From assembly GCA_048421225.1 (NCBI GenBank), contig DBFNRV010000088.1, positions 1 through 18,666 on the forward strand: a DNA stretch of 18,666 nt. The letters run 5' to 3'. Of the stretch, positions 1 through 6,159 are shown piece by piece. A program made the translations under genes and the position numbers. The notes beneath the pieces are model-generated. The model did not search any database. It was not told where the DNA came from and saw only the letters and a program-made list of their open reading frames with translations. This DNA comes from UMGS946 sp048421225. Lineage in GTDB: Bacteria; Bacillota; Clostridia; Christensenellales; CAG-138. The first letter of the stretch is position 1, and each line of letters opens with the position of its first letter.

Positions 1-2
1 TG

Positions 3-344
3 TTTTATATGATTCTCATGTGTGTTCTATATTATGATTTATTAGTTTTGGTGCGTTGTGTAGCATTCTTTACAACTGACATAACCGGACTAGAAAACAT
101 AGAATGGTCTCTAACCGAACTTACGATGAAAATCCCAGGAACAGCGTTTAAATCATTCTATAAACTCCTCTTTTGTTTATTCATTCCCTATGGCTTAATC
201 TCAACAGTACCTAGCTATTACTTTTTTCATAAATTCGATTGGAGAATAGCTATAGCTATAGTTGGAATAGTACTGATTTTCTCAATAATTACATATTATT
301 GCTGGCGCATTTCAGTACGGCATTATCGTAGCGCTAGTAGTTAG
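3..344 (+). CDS. ABC-2 type transporter permease, C-terminal part (partial at left edge)
   Basis: The reading frame is open to the left edge of the window, so this is the last 113 residues of a longer protein, and the internal ATG at 9 need not be its start. It is hydrophobic, with at least two membrane segments: one around FKSFYKLLFCLFIPYGLIST and a second around WRIAIAIVGIVLIFSIITYY. The pattern of a Trp-Ser-Leu stretch, a Pro a few residues later, a helix ending in a 'PyglisTvPsyy' motif and a final basic tail fits the C-terminal end of ABC-2 family permeases that pair with a separate ATPase. Such pairs often export, or give immunity to, peptide products. It lies 81 bp upstream of a RiPP-like precursor on the same strand, so a role in export of that peptide is plausible but inferred. 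No lesion is visible in this part. Confidence 0.55.
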   Translation, partial: FYMILMCVLYYDLLVLVRCVAFFTTDITGLENIEWSLTELTMKIPGTAFKSFYKLLFCLFIPYGLISTVPSYYFFHKFDWRIAIAIVGIVLIFSIITYYCWRISVRHYRSASS

Positions 345-425
345 CTAGAGCGTTACGGTATATCAAGAAGCAAATTGCAACTCGGTATCATTACCAGATA
401 TCTTTGAGGAAAGGAGGTGAATAAG

Positions 426-515
426 ATGTATGAGATGGATGAAGCGTATGTGGTGCCGGAAATAGATGATCTGGACGATCTCTCTTTGGCATCAAGTTGG
501 TCAGTCTTTGACTAA
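426..515 (+). CDS. Candidate RiPP precursor peptide, 29 aa
   Basis: This short gene encodes 29 residues and has a near-perfect Shine-Dalgarno sequence (AAGGAGGTGA, 411-420) five bases before the ATG. The N-terminal two thirds is acidic. Residues 8-13 read YVVPEI, which matches the YxxPxL-type leader motif bound by stand-alone PqqD-like RRE proteins. The C-terminus reads SLASSWSVFD, with a single Trp and a single Phe near the end. A strong hairpin follows the stop at once, as is common after precursor genes. A PqqD-like pseudogene and a cobalamin-binding radical SAM pseudogene lie downstream. The peptide has no Cys and no Gly. Placement as a modified-peptide precursor is inference from motif and context. 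The length is similar to the very short precursors PqqA and MftA, but no sequence homology to them is claimed. The reading frame is intact, unlike its neighbours. Confidence 0.6.
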   Translation: MYEMDEAYVVPEIDDLDDLSLASSWSVFD

Positions 516-525
516 CTCCTAGGCC

Positions 526-585
526 TGATATGGGAGAAGTGTAACGACCTTCTCCCATATCATCATAGCTAGCCAAATTGTTTTT
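526..585 (+). terminator. Hairpin after precursor gene, candidate leaky terminator
   Basis: A perfect 14-bp stem (526-539 with 549-562, arm TGATATGGGAGAAG) encloses a 9-base loop, starting 11 bases after the precursor stop. The T-rich stretch TTGTTTTT lies about 15 bases downstream (578-585). That is farther than in a classical rho-independent terminator, so it may act as a partial terminator or as an mRNA 3' stabiliser. Both would give more precursor than enzyme. Confidence 0.6.
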
Positions 586-599
586 GAGAGGGTTATCGC

Positions 600-724
600 A
601 TGAAAGTATTGCTCATTTTGTAGAAACCCCATTTGACGCAATTAGCAGTTTTCTTAAATCGGACATTCACTATTTAGCAATTGACAATCACTTAATTATT
701 AAGAATGGAGGAGAAAAAGCATGA
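600..724 (+). pseudogene. Small unknown ORF (about 41 aa) with a frameshift after the start codon
   Basis: The ATG at 600 has a good ribosome-binding site (GAGAGGG, 586-592), but its own frame stops after seven codons at TAG 621-623. One base over, the frame is open from 569 to a TGA at 722-724. That TGA overlaps the ATG of the PqqD-like gene as ATGA, a typical translational-coupling arrangement. One extra A in the AAA run after ATG would join the good start to the open frame. The product would be about 41 residues, with MKSIAHFVETPFDAISSFLK at the N-terminus and HLIIKNGGEKA at the end. I do not recognise the family. It could be a second small partner protein of the peptide pathway, or the remnant of a larger gene. 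The call rests on ribosome-binding site, ATGA overlap and continuous frame, not on homology. Confidence 0.4.
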
Positions 725-993
725 TTATCGTTAAAAAAGATTCCATAATTTCGAGAGTTGAGGACAATGGAGACGCTTTTCTTTTCAACACGCTCAACGG
801 ACAGTTTAAACGTCTCAACAGAACAGGGGCTTTTCTTTAGGAGATTTGTTCTGATAAAAAAATCGACGAGATCATTGAACTGTTGTGCGAAAAGTATCCT
901 AATATGTCAAAATGTACGGTTGAGCACGATGTAAAAGCTTTTTTCGATAGTATGTATGAAAGGAAGCTAATTGACTATAAATCTGATACTTGA
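721..993 (+). pseudogene. PqqD-like RiPP recognition element protein, broken by TAG
   Basis: The frame from ATG 721 reads about 90 residues, with one in-frame TAG at 838-840 (codon 40). The pattern matches PqqD-family proteins: an N-terminal strand (MIIVKKDSIISRVEDNGDAF), 'LFNTLNGQFKRLNRTGAFL', then the stop where the family usually has Trp in 'W-E-I/L-C', then the helix 'DKKIDEIIELLCEKYP' and the final 'DVKAFFDSMYERKLI'. A TGG to TAG change explains the stop. These proteins fold as a winged helix and bind the leader peptide to deliver it to a modifying enzyme. The start has a ribosome-binding site (GGAGGAG, 707-713) and overlaps the stop of the preceding small ORF. With the stop at codon 40, only the N-terminal strands would be made, so the gene is probably dead unless the stop is suppressed. 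Confidence 0.7.
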
Positions 994-1470
994 TATATAG
1001 TGAACAAGCGTTAGTGTGATGGCAAGATTGTTGAAACATAACAGGTACTTCAGGAGCTCGTAACAGATCGATAATGTATGAAGCACTGGATACCCGTTGC
1101 AATGATTAGACGGTCTAAGAGGTTATAGAAAGGACGAAGTGTCAATATCGCAGGACGCAATACAGTGAGCAGAAGAATATGTCACAAGTTAATATCATAT
1201 TAATGACTGTTTTGAACACTGCGAATTGTGACTTGGCTTCGAAATGAGATGATGTCATGGTAAGTATTCCTAGTGTTCAGGATAGACCAAAATCTTCGAA
1301 ACGGCTGAGTTTAACGCAAAGTCGAAGTATGTTTGGAAAAGACATTTATGCGAAGGTATTATCTATCCTATCACGGAATGCTAGTTGTAGAATGTTGAAA
1401 TACTACGTTCTATACGTTGTCGTCGTTTGATATGCCAGAATATAATTTGATGAAATAGGAGTGTTGCACT
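994..1470 (+). other. Decayed stretch with no readable gene
   Basis: This 477-bp AT-rich stretch sits between the PqqD-like and radical SAM pseudogenes. I read all three + frames and found each cut by frequent stops. The longest open piece runs from about 1245 to 1427 and encodes nothing I recognise. Its size would suit a lost gene of about 150 codons, but I see no motif that proves one. The last bases (AGGAG at 1457-1461) form the ribosome-binding site of the radical SAM gene. Confidence 0.4.
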
Positions 1471-3287
1471 ATGAAAGTCATGTTTATCCACCCCCCTATG
1501 CCGGCCTATGGAGTTTGCACCCCTGCAACATATCCTCCATTGGGGCAGGCCTTGATCGCTTCTTATCTTCCTCCTAATGTGGATGTCTTGCTTATTGATG
1601 GCCTAGCACACCCATATATGTGTGAAGAATCACATCTTTCGAGAGAGATAGGTATTTTTGAACCAGATGTTGTAGGTATACGCATAATGTTTATTAACTA
1701 TCTGTTTGCTATGGAAATAGCAGCAGCAATAAAATCTATCCGGAAAAGCATATTAATTGTTGCAGGCGGCCCCCATGCTTCACTGCTAGGCGCAGAAATT
1801 CTTAATGATAATCCAAGCGTTGATATTGTTTTATATGGCTAAGGCGAACAAAGCTTCCGTGAATTAGTCGCAGATCAAAACTCCCTCAATGGGGATTTCA
1901 GCATGATACATAACGCCATATTTAGAGATCCGGACAACAAAACTAAGTATATTAGGACAGAATCAGCACCGTTTGTACAATTAGGGGAGTGTCTGCCTAG
2001 ATATGATTTGCTAGACATGGAGTTCTATACGAAAGTGAATTTAATGACAATTGAGGGACATCGTGGCTGCCCAAACTCATGTATATTTTGTGGTTTACCG
2101 AGTATTCAGGGACATACAATAAGAACCAAACCGGTCAATTTAGTTGTTCAAGAGATTGAAAAAATTGTAAGTTACGGGATTACGCAAATAGAATTTGTAG
2201 AACCAAACTTCACAATTAGTAAATCATGGGTGTTAGAATTATGCCATATGATAATTCAAAAGGCAATTTCCGTAAGTTTCGTGTGCAGAACTTATGTCGA
2301 GTTGGTTGATTTAGAATTGCTTCAAGCTATGCATAAAACAGGGTTTGTGAAATTTTTTTTACATGATTAAGTCGGGAGCGTAAGAAATACTGGATGAGTA
2401 TAAACGCTCTGCACAAGTTGAAGAATCTATAGCTGCTATTAAGTGGACAAAACAATGTGGGATAAAAGCTTGTGTGAATTACGTTATTGGGCACCATCCG
2501 AGACTTCCGATACAGTAAAAAAACAATTGAAAATGCGAAAGCAATACAGGCAGACGATGCGGATGTGTCGATTCTTGCACCTTTTCCTGGAACAGAACTG
2601 TATAGGGACGGCAGGATAAAGTTTAAGGAGAGATATTGGTATAAAAAACATGAGTATGTTTCCAAGTTTCCTTGGTGTGCATCCTAGTCGGAAGATTATT
2701 TTGTACAAGCTTCGATAATGAATGCGTTCAGAAGGGCATGGAGTATGCGGAATACTGGTCAAAAGTGGCAGGAATCCCGTCAGGATATAAATTAAATTCT
2801 AAATGTAATAATAAAGTGTCTAAATTTGCAATAGACCCAACGCCTCAGGAGATATCTATATGGGAAAAAATAGGAGAATTACTTGAAGAAAGCTCACGCT
2901 GTATGATTAAGTGCGCAAAAATACAAACAATGTCAAGTAGTATACGCATTATAAACTCGGCAGGGTTTGACTGCGAATATGCGAGTAGATTTGCATATCT
3001 TAACTGTCTACTAGATATTCATAATAAGCTGTATAGCTATAATGCTATTGCTCATAATATTGAGGAGTTACTCCAAATTTTTATGTGTGCTCCCCTGATT
3101 GCTTTGCGCATAAAATGCAAACAGGAATTGTGTTTATATCCAACCGGCGAATATACTGTTGTGCTGAGCAGTGTCGCGTTATCAAACATTATCAGTGCGT
3201 TCACGGGTATCTTTATTGGAAAGGACGCACAAAAACGCGAACAATTATTAGCGGAATTACGTCTAGACGCCGGTCTGCTCAGTATAT
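1471..3287 (+). pseudogene. Cobalamin-binding radical SAM protein, multiply disrupted
   Basis: The start ATG 1471 has a ribosome-binding site (AGGAG, 1457-1461). The N-terminal part (MKVMFIHPPMP, 'TYPPLGQALIASYL', 'VVGIRIMF', 'IVAGGPHASL') is a B12-binding domain. The family's 'YGEGE' motif is broken by TAA at 1840-1842. The radical SAM [4Fe-4S] motif CxxxCxxC is intact in GCPNSCIFCG (codons near 2065-2094). Further lesions are a frame change in the T-run at 2353-2360, TAA at 2381-2383 where 'ESGS-x-EIL' is expected, a second frame change near 2490, TAG at 2685-2687 and a third frame change near 2715. Homologous text continues across all of them, for example 'EILDEYKRSAQVEESIAAIK' and 'APFPGTELY'. 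The true 3' end is unclear: the last frame runs to a stop at 3343 but overlaps a TetR remnant. Enzymes of this class methylate or rearrange unactivated carbons, often in peptides. Here the target was probably the short precursor at 426-515 (inferred). Confidence 0.75.
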
Positions 3288-3728
3288 GTGACAACGGACT
3301 ATGCCCTGATGGGTACGCATTTGCTGGCCGAGCTGCAGAGTGAGATGTCGCAGGAATATGCCCAGCGCGTAGCCAAATTTCGTTTGCCAGAAGAACTGGA
3401 CAAGGTCAATCGGGAATTTTTTCTTTACTCGGTGGAAAAGGGTGATTTCTATGATAAGATCACCTGCAGCGGGAACTATCATTACATCCGGCAGAAGATG
3501 ATTAACAACGTTATGGACGCCACATGGGGAAAGGTGGAGGTCGTGAAAAATTTAGATCGCTATAAGCGCAACATTCTGTTTGCGTACATCCAGACTGCCA
3601 GTACGGAAATGTATCGACAGTGGGTGGCGGACGGCAAAAAAGTCCCGCTTGAAGAAGTGATTGAAATGACGAATCGCCTTTTATGTCAAGGAATTTATGG
3701 CCTTATCGGGAGTATTTTCCCAATGTAA
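3288..3728 (+). pseudogene. TetR/AcrR-type regulator, C-terminal ligand-binding part only
   Basis: About 140 residues read continuously, from GTG 3288 or ATG 3309 to TAA 3726-3728. The text ('LMGTHLLAELQSEM', 'NREFFLYSVEKGDFYDKI', a Lys-Met-Ile helix, 'YRQWVADGKKVPLEEVIEMT', 'GIYGLIGSIF') looks like the all-helical C-terminal domain of TetR regulators of the TetR_C_7 type. The N-terminal helix-turn-helix of about 50-60 residues is absent; in its place is the AT-rich tail of the radical SAM pseudogene in another frame. No clear ribosome-binding site precedes either start. It is most simply a 5'-truncated regulator cut at the edge of the accessory island. A free-standing ligand-binding protein is possible but less likely. 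Confidence 0.55.
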
Positions 3729-3754
3729 AAGTACATATGATATTTTTTACTACA

Positions 3755-3803
3755 AATATAAGCAGTGAAATGATACCAAAAAACATCTTTCACTGCTTAT
3801 ATT
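3755..3803. terminator. Hairpin between convergent genes, candidate bidirectional terminator
   Basis: A perfect 16-bp stem (3755-3770 with 3788-3803, core AAGCAGTGAAA) is extended by a bulged GAT/ATC pairing. It lies between the TetR remnant (+) and the small - strand gene ending at 3806. T-tracts on either side are weak, so efficiency is uncertain. Confidence 0.6.
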
Positions 3804-3805
3804 CT

Positions 3806-4051
3806 TTAAAAATTTAGGTTTAATAATTCTTTACAGCCCTCGCTCTCCAATCTTTCAACCGCATAGCGTAGCCATTCTTCCAGTGTCGGAATTTCTCCGA
3901 CACAAGGAATTTTTCTCCACTGCTCTTGTTTCTCCAAGTCTGGATCGTTCCAGCCTTTCTCAATCCGCTCTGAAATTATCTTTCTCATTTCTTCCACGGT
4001 AACATTCCGTTCTCTTGCCCATCTGTCAAAAATTGTTTCCTGCTCCGCCAT
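3806..4051 (-). CDS. Small acidic helical protein of unknown function, 81 aa
   Basis: I chose the ATG at 4051 rather than the upstream in-frame ATG at 4075 because GGGAGG lies seven bases before the former. The 81-residue product begins MAEQETIFDRWARERN and continues with 'VTVEEMRKIISERIEKGWNDP', 'QWRKIPCVGEIPTLEEWLRY' and a short polar end. It has no membrane segment or signal peptide and is predicted mostly helical. Small proteins of this look in gut Firmicutes are sometimes annotated as related to the Spo0A C-terminal domain. I recall that resemblance only loosely and do not assign it. The gene is divergent from an XRE regulator, and the shared intergenic region holds paired palindromes, which suggests control by that regulator. 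The pair has some likeness to a regulator plus small-effector or toxin-antitoxin module, but no toxin motif is visible. Confidence 0.6.
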   Translation of the reverse strand: MAEQETIFDRWARERNVTVEEMRKIISERIEKGWNDPDLEKQEQWRKIPCVGEIPTLEEWLRYAVERLESEGCKELLNLNF

Positions 4052-4107
4052 CAAACCGCCTCCCGTTTTTATCATAGTATCTCACATTTCCCGCCATACT
4101 ATAACCA

Positions 4108-4136
4108 TTGACTTTCCCTTTTGGGAAATATCATAT
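4108..4136 (+). promoter_or_regulatory. Candidate promoter of the XRE gene with palindromic operator
   Basis: TTGACT (4108-4113) can serve as the -35 element, with a weak AT-rich -10 at 4129-4136. The spacer is filled by the palindrome TTTCCC-TTTT-GGGAAA (4113-4128). Its core CCCTTTTGGGAA recurs at 4161-4172. A repressor bound here would block RNA polymerase. Confidence 0.45.
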
Positions 4137-4151
4137 CTACTGATTGTGACT

Positions 4152-4178
4152 ATTATATCACCCTTTTGGGAATTACAA
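4152..4178 (-). promoter_or_regulatory. Candidate promoter of the small - strand gene with second operator copy
   Basis: Read on the - strand there is an extended -10, TGATATAAT (4160-4152), and a -35-like TTGTAA (4178-4173), 15 bp apart. The second CCCTTTTGGGAA core (4161-4172) fills the spacer, mirroring the arrangement in the divergent promoter. It implies a leader of about 95 bases before the ATG at 4051. Confidence 0.5.
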
Positions 4179-4203
4179 TAGTTACAGATAGGCAGGTGAT
4201 GGT

Positions 4204-4506
4204 ATGGATGCACAGAAACGCATAAAACAGCTTATGGAAGAACGTGGCTGGACAGATTATAGGTTGGCAAAAGAATCGGAACTTTCCCACTCCACAGTAA
4301 CCAATATGTTCAATAGAAATAATGCACCAACACTGCCGACCTTAGAGGCGGTGTGTAATGCCTTTGGAATTACCTTGGCACAGTTTTTCTCAGAAGGGGA
4401 TAATCCAGCGGCTTTGACTGAAGAACAACAAAAACTTTTCTCAAGATGGAGTTCTCTATCAGCGGAACAGAAAAAACTCCTTCTTGACCTTATGAGTACA
4501 ATGTGA
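4204..4506 (+). CDS. XRE/Cro-C1 family transcriptional regulator, 100 aa
   Basis: The protein has a classical N-terminal helix-turn-helix of the HTH_3 type at about residues 6-60: 'RIKQLMEERGWTDYRLAKES', 'SHSTVTNMFNRNN', 'PTLPTLEAVCNAFGITLAQF'. A short helical tail follows ('LTEEQQKLFSRWSSLSAEQK'). No second domain, membrane segment or peptidase motif is present, so it is probably a dimeric DNA-binding repressor. The start is supported by AGGTG (4194-4198) five bases before the ATG. The gene is divergent from the 81-residue gene, and the two candidate promoters each contain a CCCTTTTGGGAA palindrome. Autorepression and control of the neighbour is the simplest reading (inferred). A strong terminator overlaps its stop codon. 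It may be a leftover of a mobile element, but no such genes are nearby. Confidence 0.85.
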   Translation: MDAQKRIKQLMEERGWTDYRLAKESELSHSTVTNMFNRNNAPTLPTLEAVCNAFGITLAQFFSEGDNPAALTEEQQKLFSRWSSLSAEQKKLLLDLMSTM

Positions 4507-4549
4507 AAGCACATCGCTCCCGCTACCAGGAATGATGTGCTTTCTTTTT
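4505..4549 (+). terminator. Rho-independent terminator of the XRE gene
   Basis: An 11-bp stem (GAAAGCACATC 4505-4515 with GATGTGCTTTC 4534-4544) is followed by TTTTT (4545-4549). The stem begins within the stop codon of the XRE gene. Confidence 0.85.
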
Positions 4550-4690
4550 ATGCCTGTAACCATCTCGTCTACTCGACACCCCTTTTAACAATTCTATCTC
4601 CACAACCTACCCAATATCTATTCTGTCCACTCAACCCTCCACTGATTTTCACAGTAGACCACTTCCCCAAGACTAACAAGGCAACAAAAA
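4550..4690. other. Non-coding spacer with extreme strand asymmetry
   Basis: No gene is supported here. By hand count 4561-4680 holds 45 C but only 8 G on the + strand, so the - strand is strongly purine-rich. It lies between the XRE terminator (+) and the rlmD terminator (-). Short ORFs exist on both strands but have no ribosome-binding site or recognisable product. Confidence 0.5.
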
Positions 4691-4732
4691 ACCGGGAGCT
4701 GAAACGATTGTCCAAACCGTACCAACTCCCGG
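4686..4732 (-). terminator. Rho-independent terminator of the rlmD operon
   Basis: On the - strand a CCGGGAG / CTCCCGG stem (4732-4726 with 4698-4692) is followed directly by TTTTTT (4691-4686). The 27-base interior can form further weak pairing. It lies 33 bases after the rlmD stop. Confidence 0.8.
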
Positions 4733-4764
4733 AAATCCCTTGTTTCCTACACTTTTTCAGTTGT

Positions 4765-6135
4765 TTATTTTTCAACCCGTGACATCAACACGACACTCTC
4801 CACATGTGCTGTCTCGCAAAACATATCAACTGGCTGTACACATTTAATTTCGTACCCCATAGCGGCAAGCATTTTGCAATCGCGGGCTAAAGTAGCTGGA
4901 TTACATGATACATACGCAATTCGCTTTGTTTTTGATTGTGCTATGGCTCTTAAAACTGATTCATGGCATCCCTTACGCGGAGGGTCTAAAATTACGCAGT
5001 CCGCCGAAACGCCCTGGGCAATCAGCGTAGGAAGGGCTTCCTCTGCGCTGGCGCATATAAACATAGCGTTTTCAACTGCATTTTTCCGCGCGTTTCGCCC
5101 CGCATCCTCAACTGCCTGCGGTACTTCCTCAATTCCTATTACTTTTTTCGCCCTTTTGGCCGCCAGCAGAGTTATTGTTCCGATGCCGCAGTATATATCC
5201 AAGACGGTCTCATCCCGACGTATATCCAGTAATTCCATAACACTTTGATACAATATCTCAGTCTGGGACGTGTTTACCTGTAAAAAGGACGCCGCGCTGA
5301 CATCAAAAAGCAATCCGCATATCCGCTCTGTAATATACCCGCTTCCCCAAATCGTTTTATACTGACAACCTAAGATTACATTGGTATTTTGAAAGTTTAT
5401 ATTATGTACCACAGTCTTTAGGCCGGATACCCCCTCTCTTAACATTGAAACGAGATCGTCAGCGTGGGGCAACGCCCCGCTTGTGACTACTGTTACCATG
5501 ATTTCTCCCAAGCCTGTAGTACGAACCATCAGGGTCCTCAATATACCCTTACCGGTACGTTCGTCATATGCCGGTATTTTGAATTTGTTTGCCCATCCGC
5601 GTACAATACGCATGGCGGACATGCACTCCTCGCCCTGGATCATACAATCGTCAACCGGTATCAGCCTGTGGCTGTTTATTGCGTAAAACCCAAGTTCAAC
5701 GCCGTTCTCAGTTTCCGCAAATGGAAAACTGGCCTTGTTCCTATACCGTTTGGGATCTGGCATTCCCAGAGGTTTTTCTACGCTAATTCCAGCGAATCCC
5801 CCGATCCTTTCAAGGGTATCCGCTACCTGACGGCGTTTAAACTCAAGCTGCTCTCCATACTCCAGATGCTGAAGCGTACATCCCCCGCATTTAAAAAACG
5901 CGGCACATTGAGGTTCAACGCGGTTTGCGGTGATGGATGATATACTGATAAGCTTGCCTATCGCGTAGTTTTTTGCGACTTTAATTATATGTGCTTGAAC
6001 TATTTCCCCCGGCAGGGCATGCGGAACAAACACAGCAAAGCCATTATAGCGGCCAATACCTTGACCTTCCGAGCCTAGATTGTCGATTTGAAGGATTATA
6101 TCATCGTTTTTCTTCAATGGGGGCGCAAGATTCAT
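4765..6135 (-). CDS. rlmD: 23S rRNA (uracil-C5)-methyltransferase, RlmD/RlmCD (RumA) family, 456 aa
   Basis: This enzyme transfers a methyl group from S-adenosylmethionine to C5 of a uracil in 23S rRNA: U1939 for E. coli RlmD, and both U747 and U1939 for the B. subtilis RlmCD type. The sequence does not say which. An N-terminal TRAM RNA-binding domain spans about residues 8-68. Four Cys that can hold a [4Fe-4S] cluster are C77, C83, C86 and C164. The Rossmann SAM site is VLDIYCGIGT (311-320). DPPRKG (384-389) and the catalytic Cys in SCNPATLARD (C411) are present, as is the general-base Glu in 'AHVESV' (E445). The start follows a purine-rich site (AAGGAAAG) with rather long spacing. It is the last gene of the - strand run, 24 bp after pfkA, and ends at a terminator. 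Confidence 0.93.
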   Translation of the reverse strand: MNLAPPLKKNDDIILQIDNLGSEGQGIGRYNGFAVFVPHALPGEIVQAHIIKVAKNYAIGKLISISSITANRVEPQCAAFFKCGGCTLQHLEYGEQLEFKRRQVADTLERIGGFAGISVEKPLGMPDPKRYRNKASFPFAETENGVELGFYAINSHRLIPVDDCMIQGEECMSAMRIVRGWANKFKIPAYDERTGKGILRTLMVRTTGLGEIMVTVVTSGALPHADDLVSMLREGVSGLKTVVHNINFQNTNVILGCQYKTIWGSGYITERICGLLFDVSAASFLQVNTSQTEILYQSVMELLDIRRDETVLDIYCGIGTITLLAAKRAKKVIGIEEVPQAVEDAGRNARKNAVENAMFICASAEEALPTLIAQGVSADCVILDPPRKGCHESVLRAIAQSKTKRIAYVSCNPATLARDCKMLAAMGYEIKCVQPVDMFCETAHVESVVLMSRVEK

Positions 6136-6159
6136 ATATTATCAAACTTTCCTTCCAGA

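Noticed and set aside
426..515. Lasso peptide precursor
   Set aside because: The YxxPxI motif fits, but with lasso spacing (Pro at about -14) the core would be only about five residues, and no asparagine-synthetase-like cyclase is visible. The peptide is more likely from another RiPP class.
1010..1300. Remnant of a lasso B2-type transglutaminase-like protease
   Set aside because: Short pieces such as a Cys-Val-Ala-like run and an LGF-like piece can be forced together, but only by several frame changes and with wrong spacing. No Cys-His pair can be shown.
838..2687. Stop-codon recoding (TAG or TAA read as an amino acid) in the island
   Set aside because: Both TAA and TAG interrupt, the missing residues would differ (Trp, Glu, others), and frameshifts are mixed in. 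Housekeeping genes in the window use normal stops. Decay is simpler.
4537..4782. Short ORFs on both strands between the XRE gene and rlmD
   Set aside because: They cross a terminator, lack ribosome-binding sites, and simply reflect the biased base composition.
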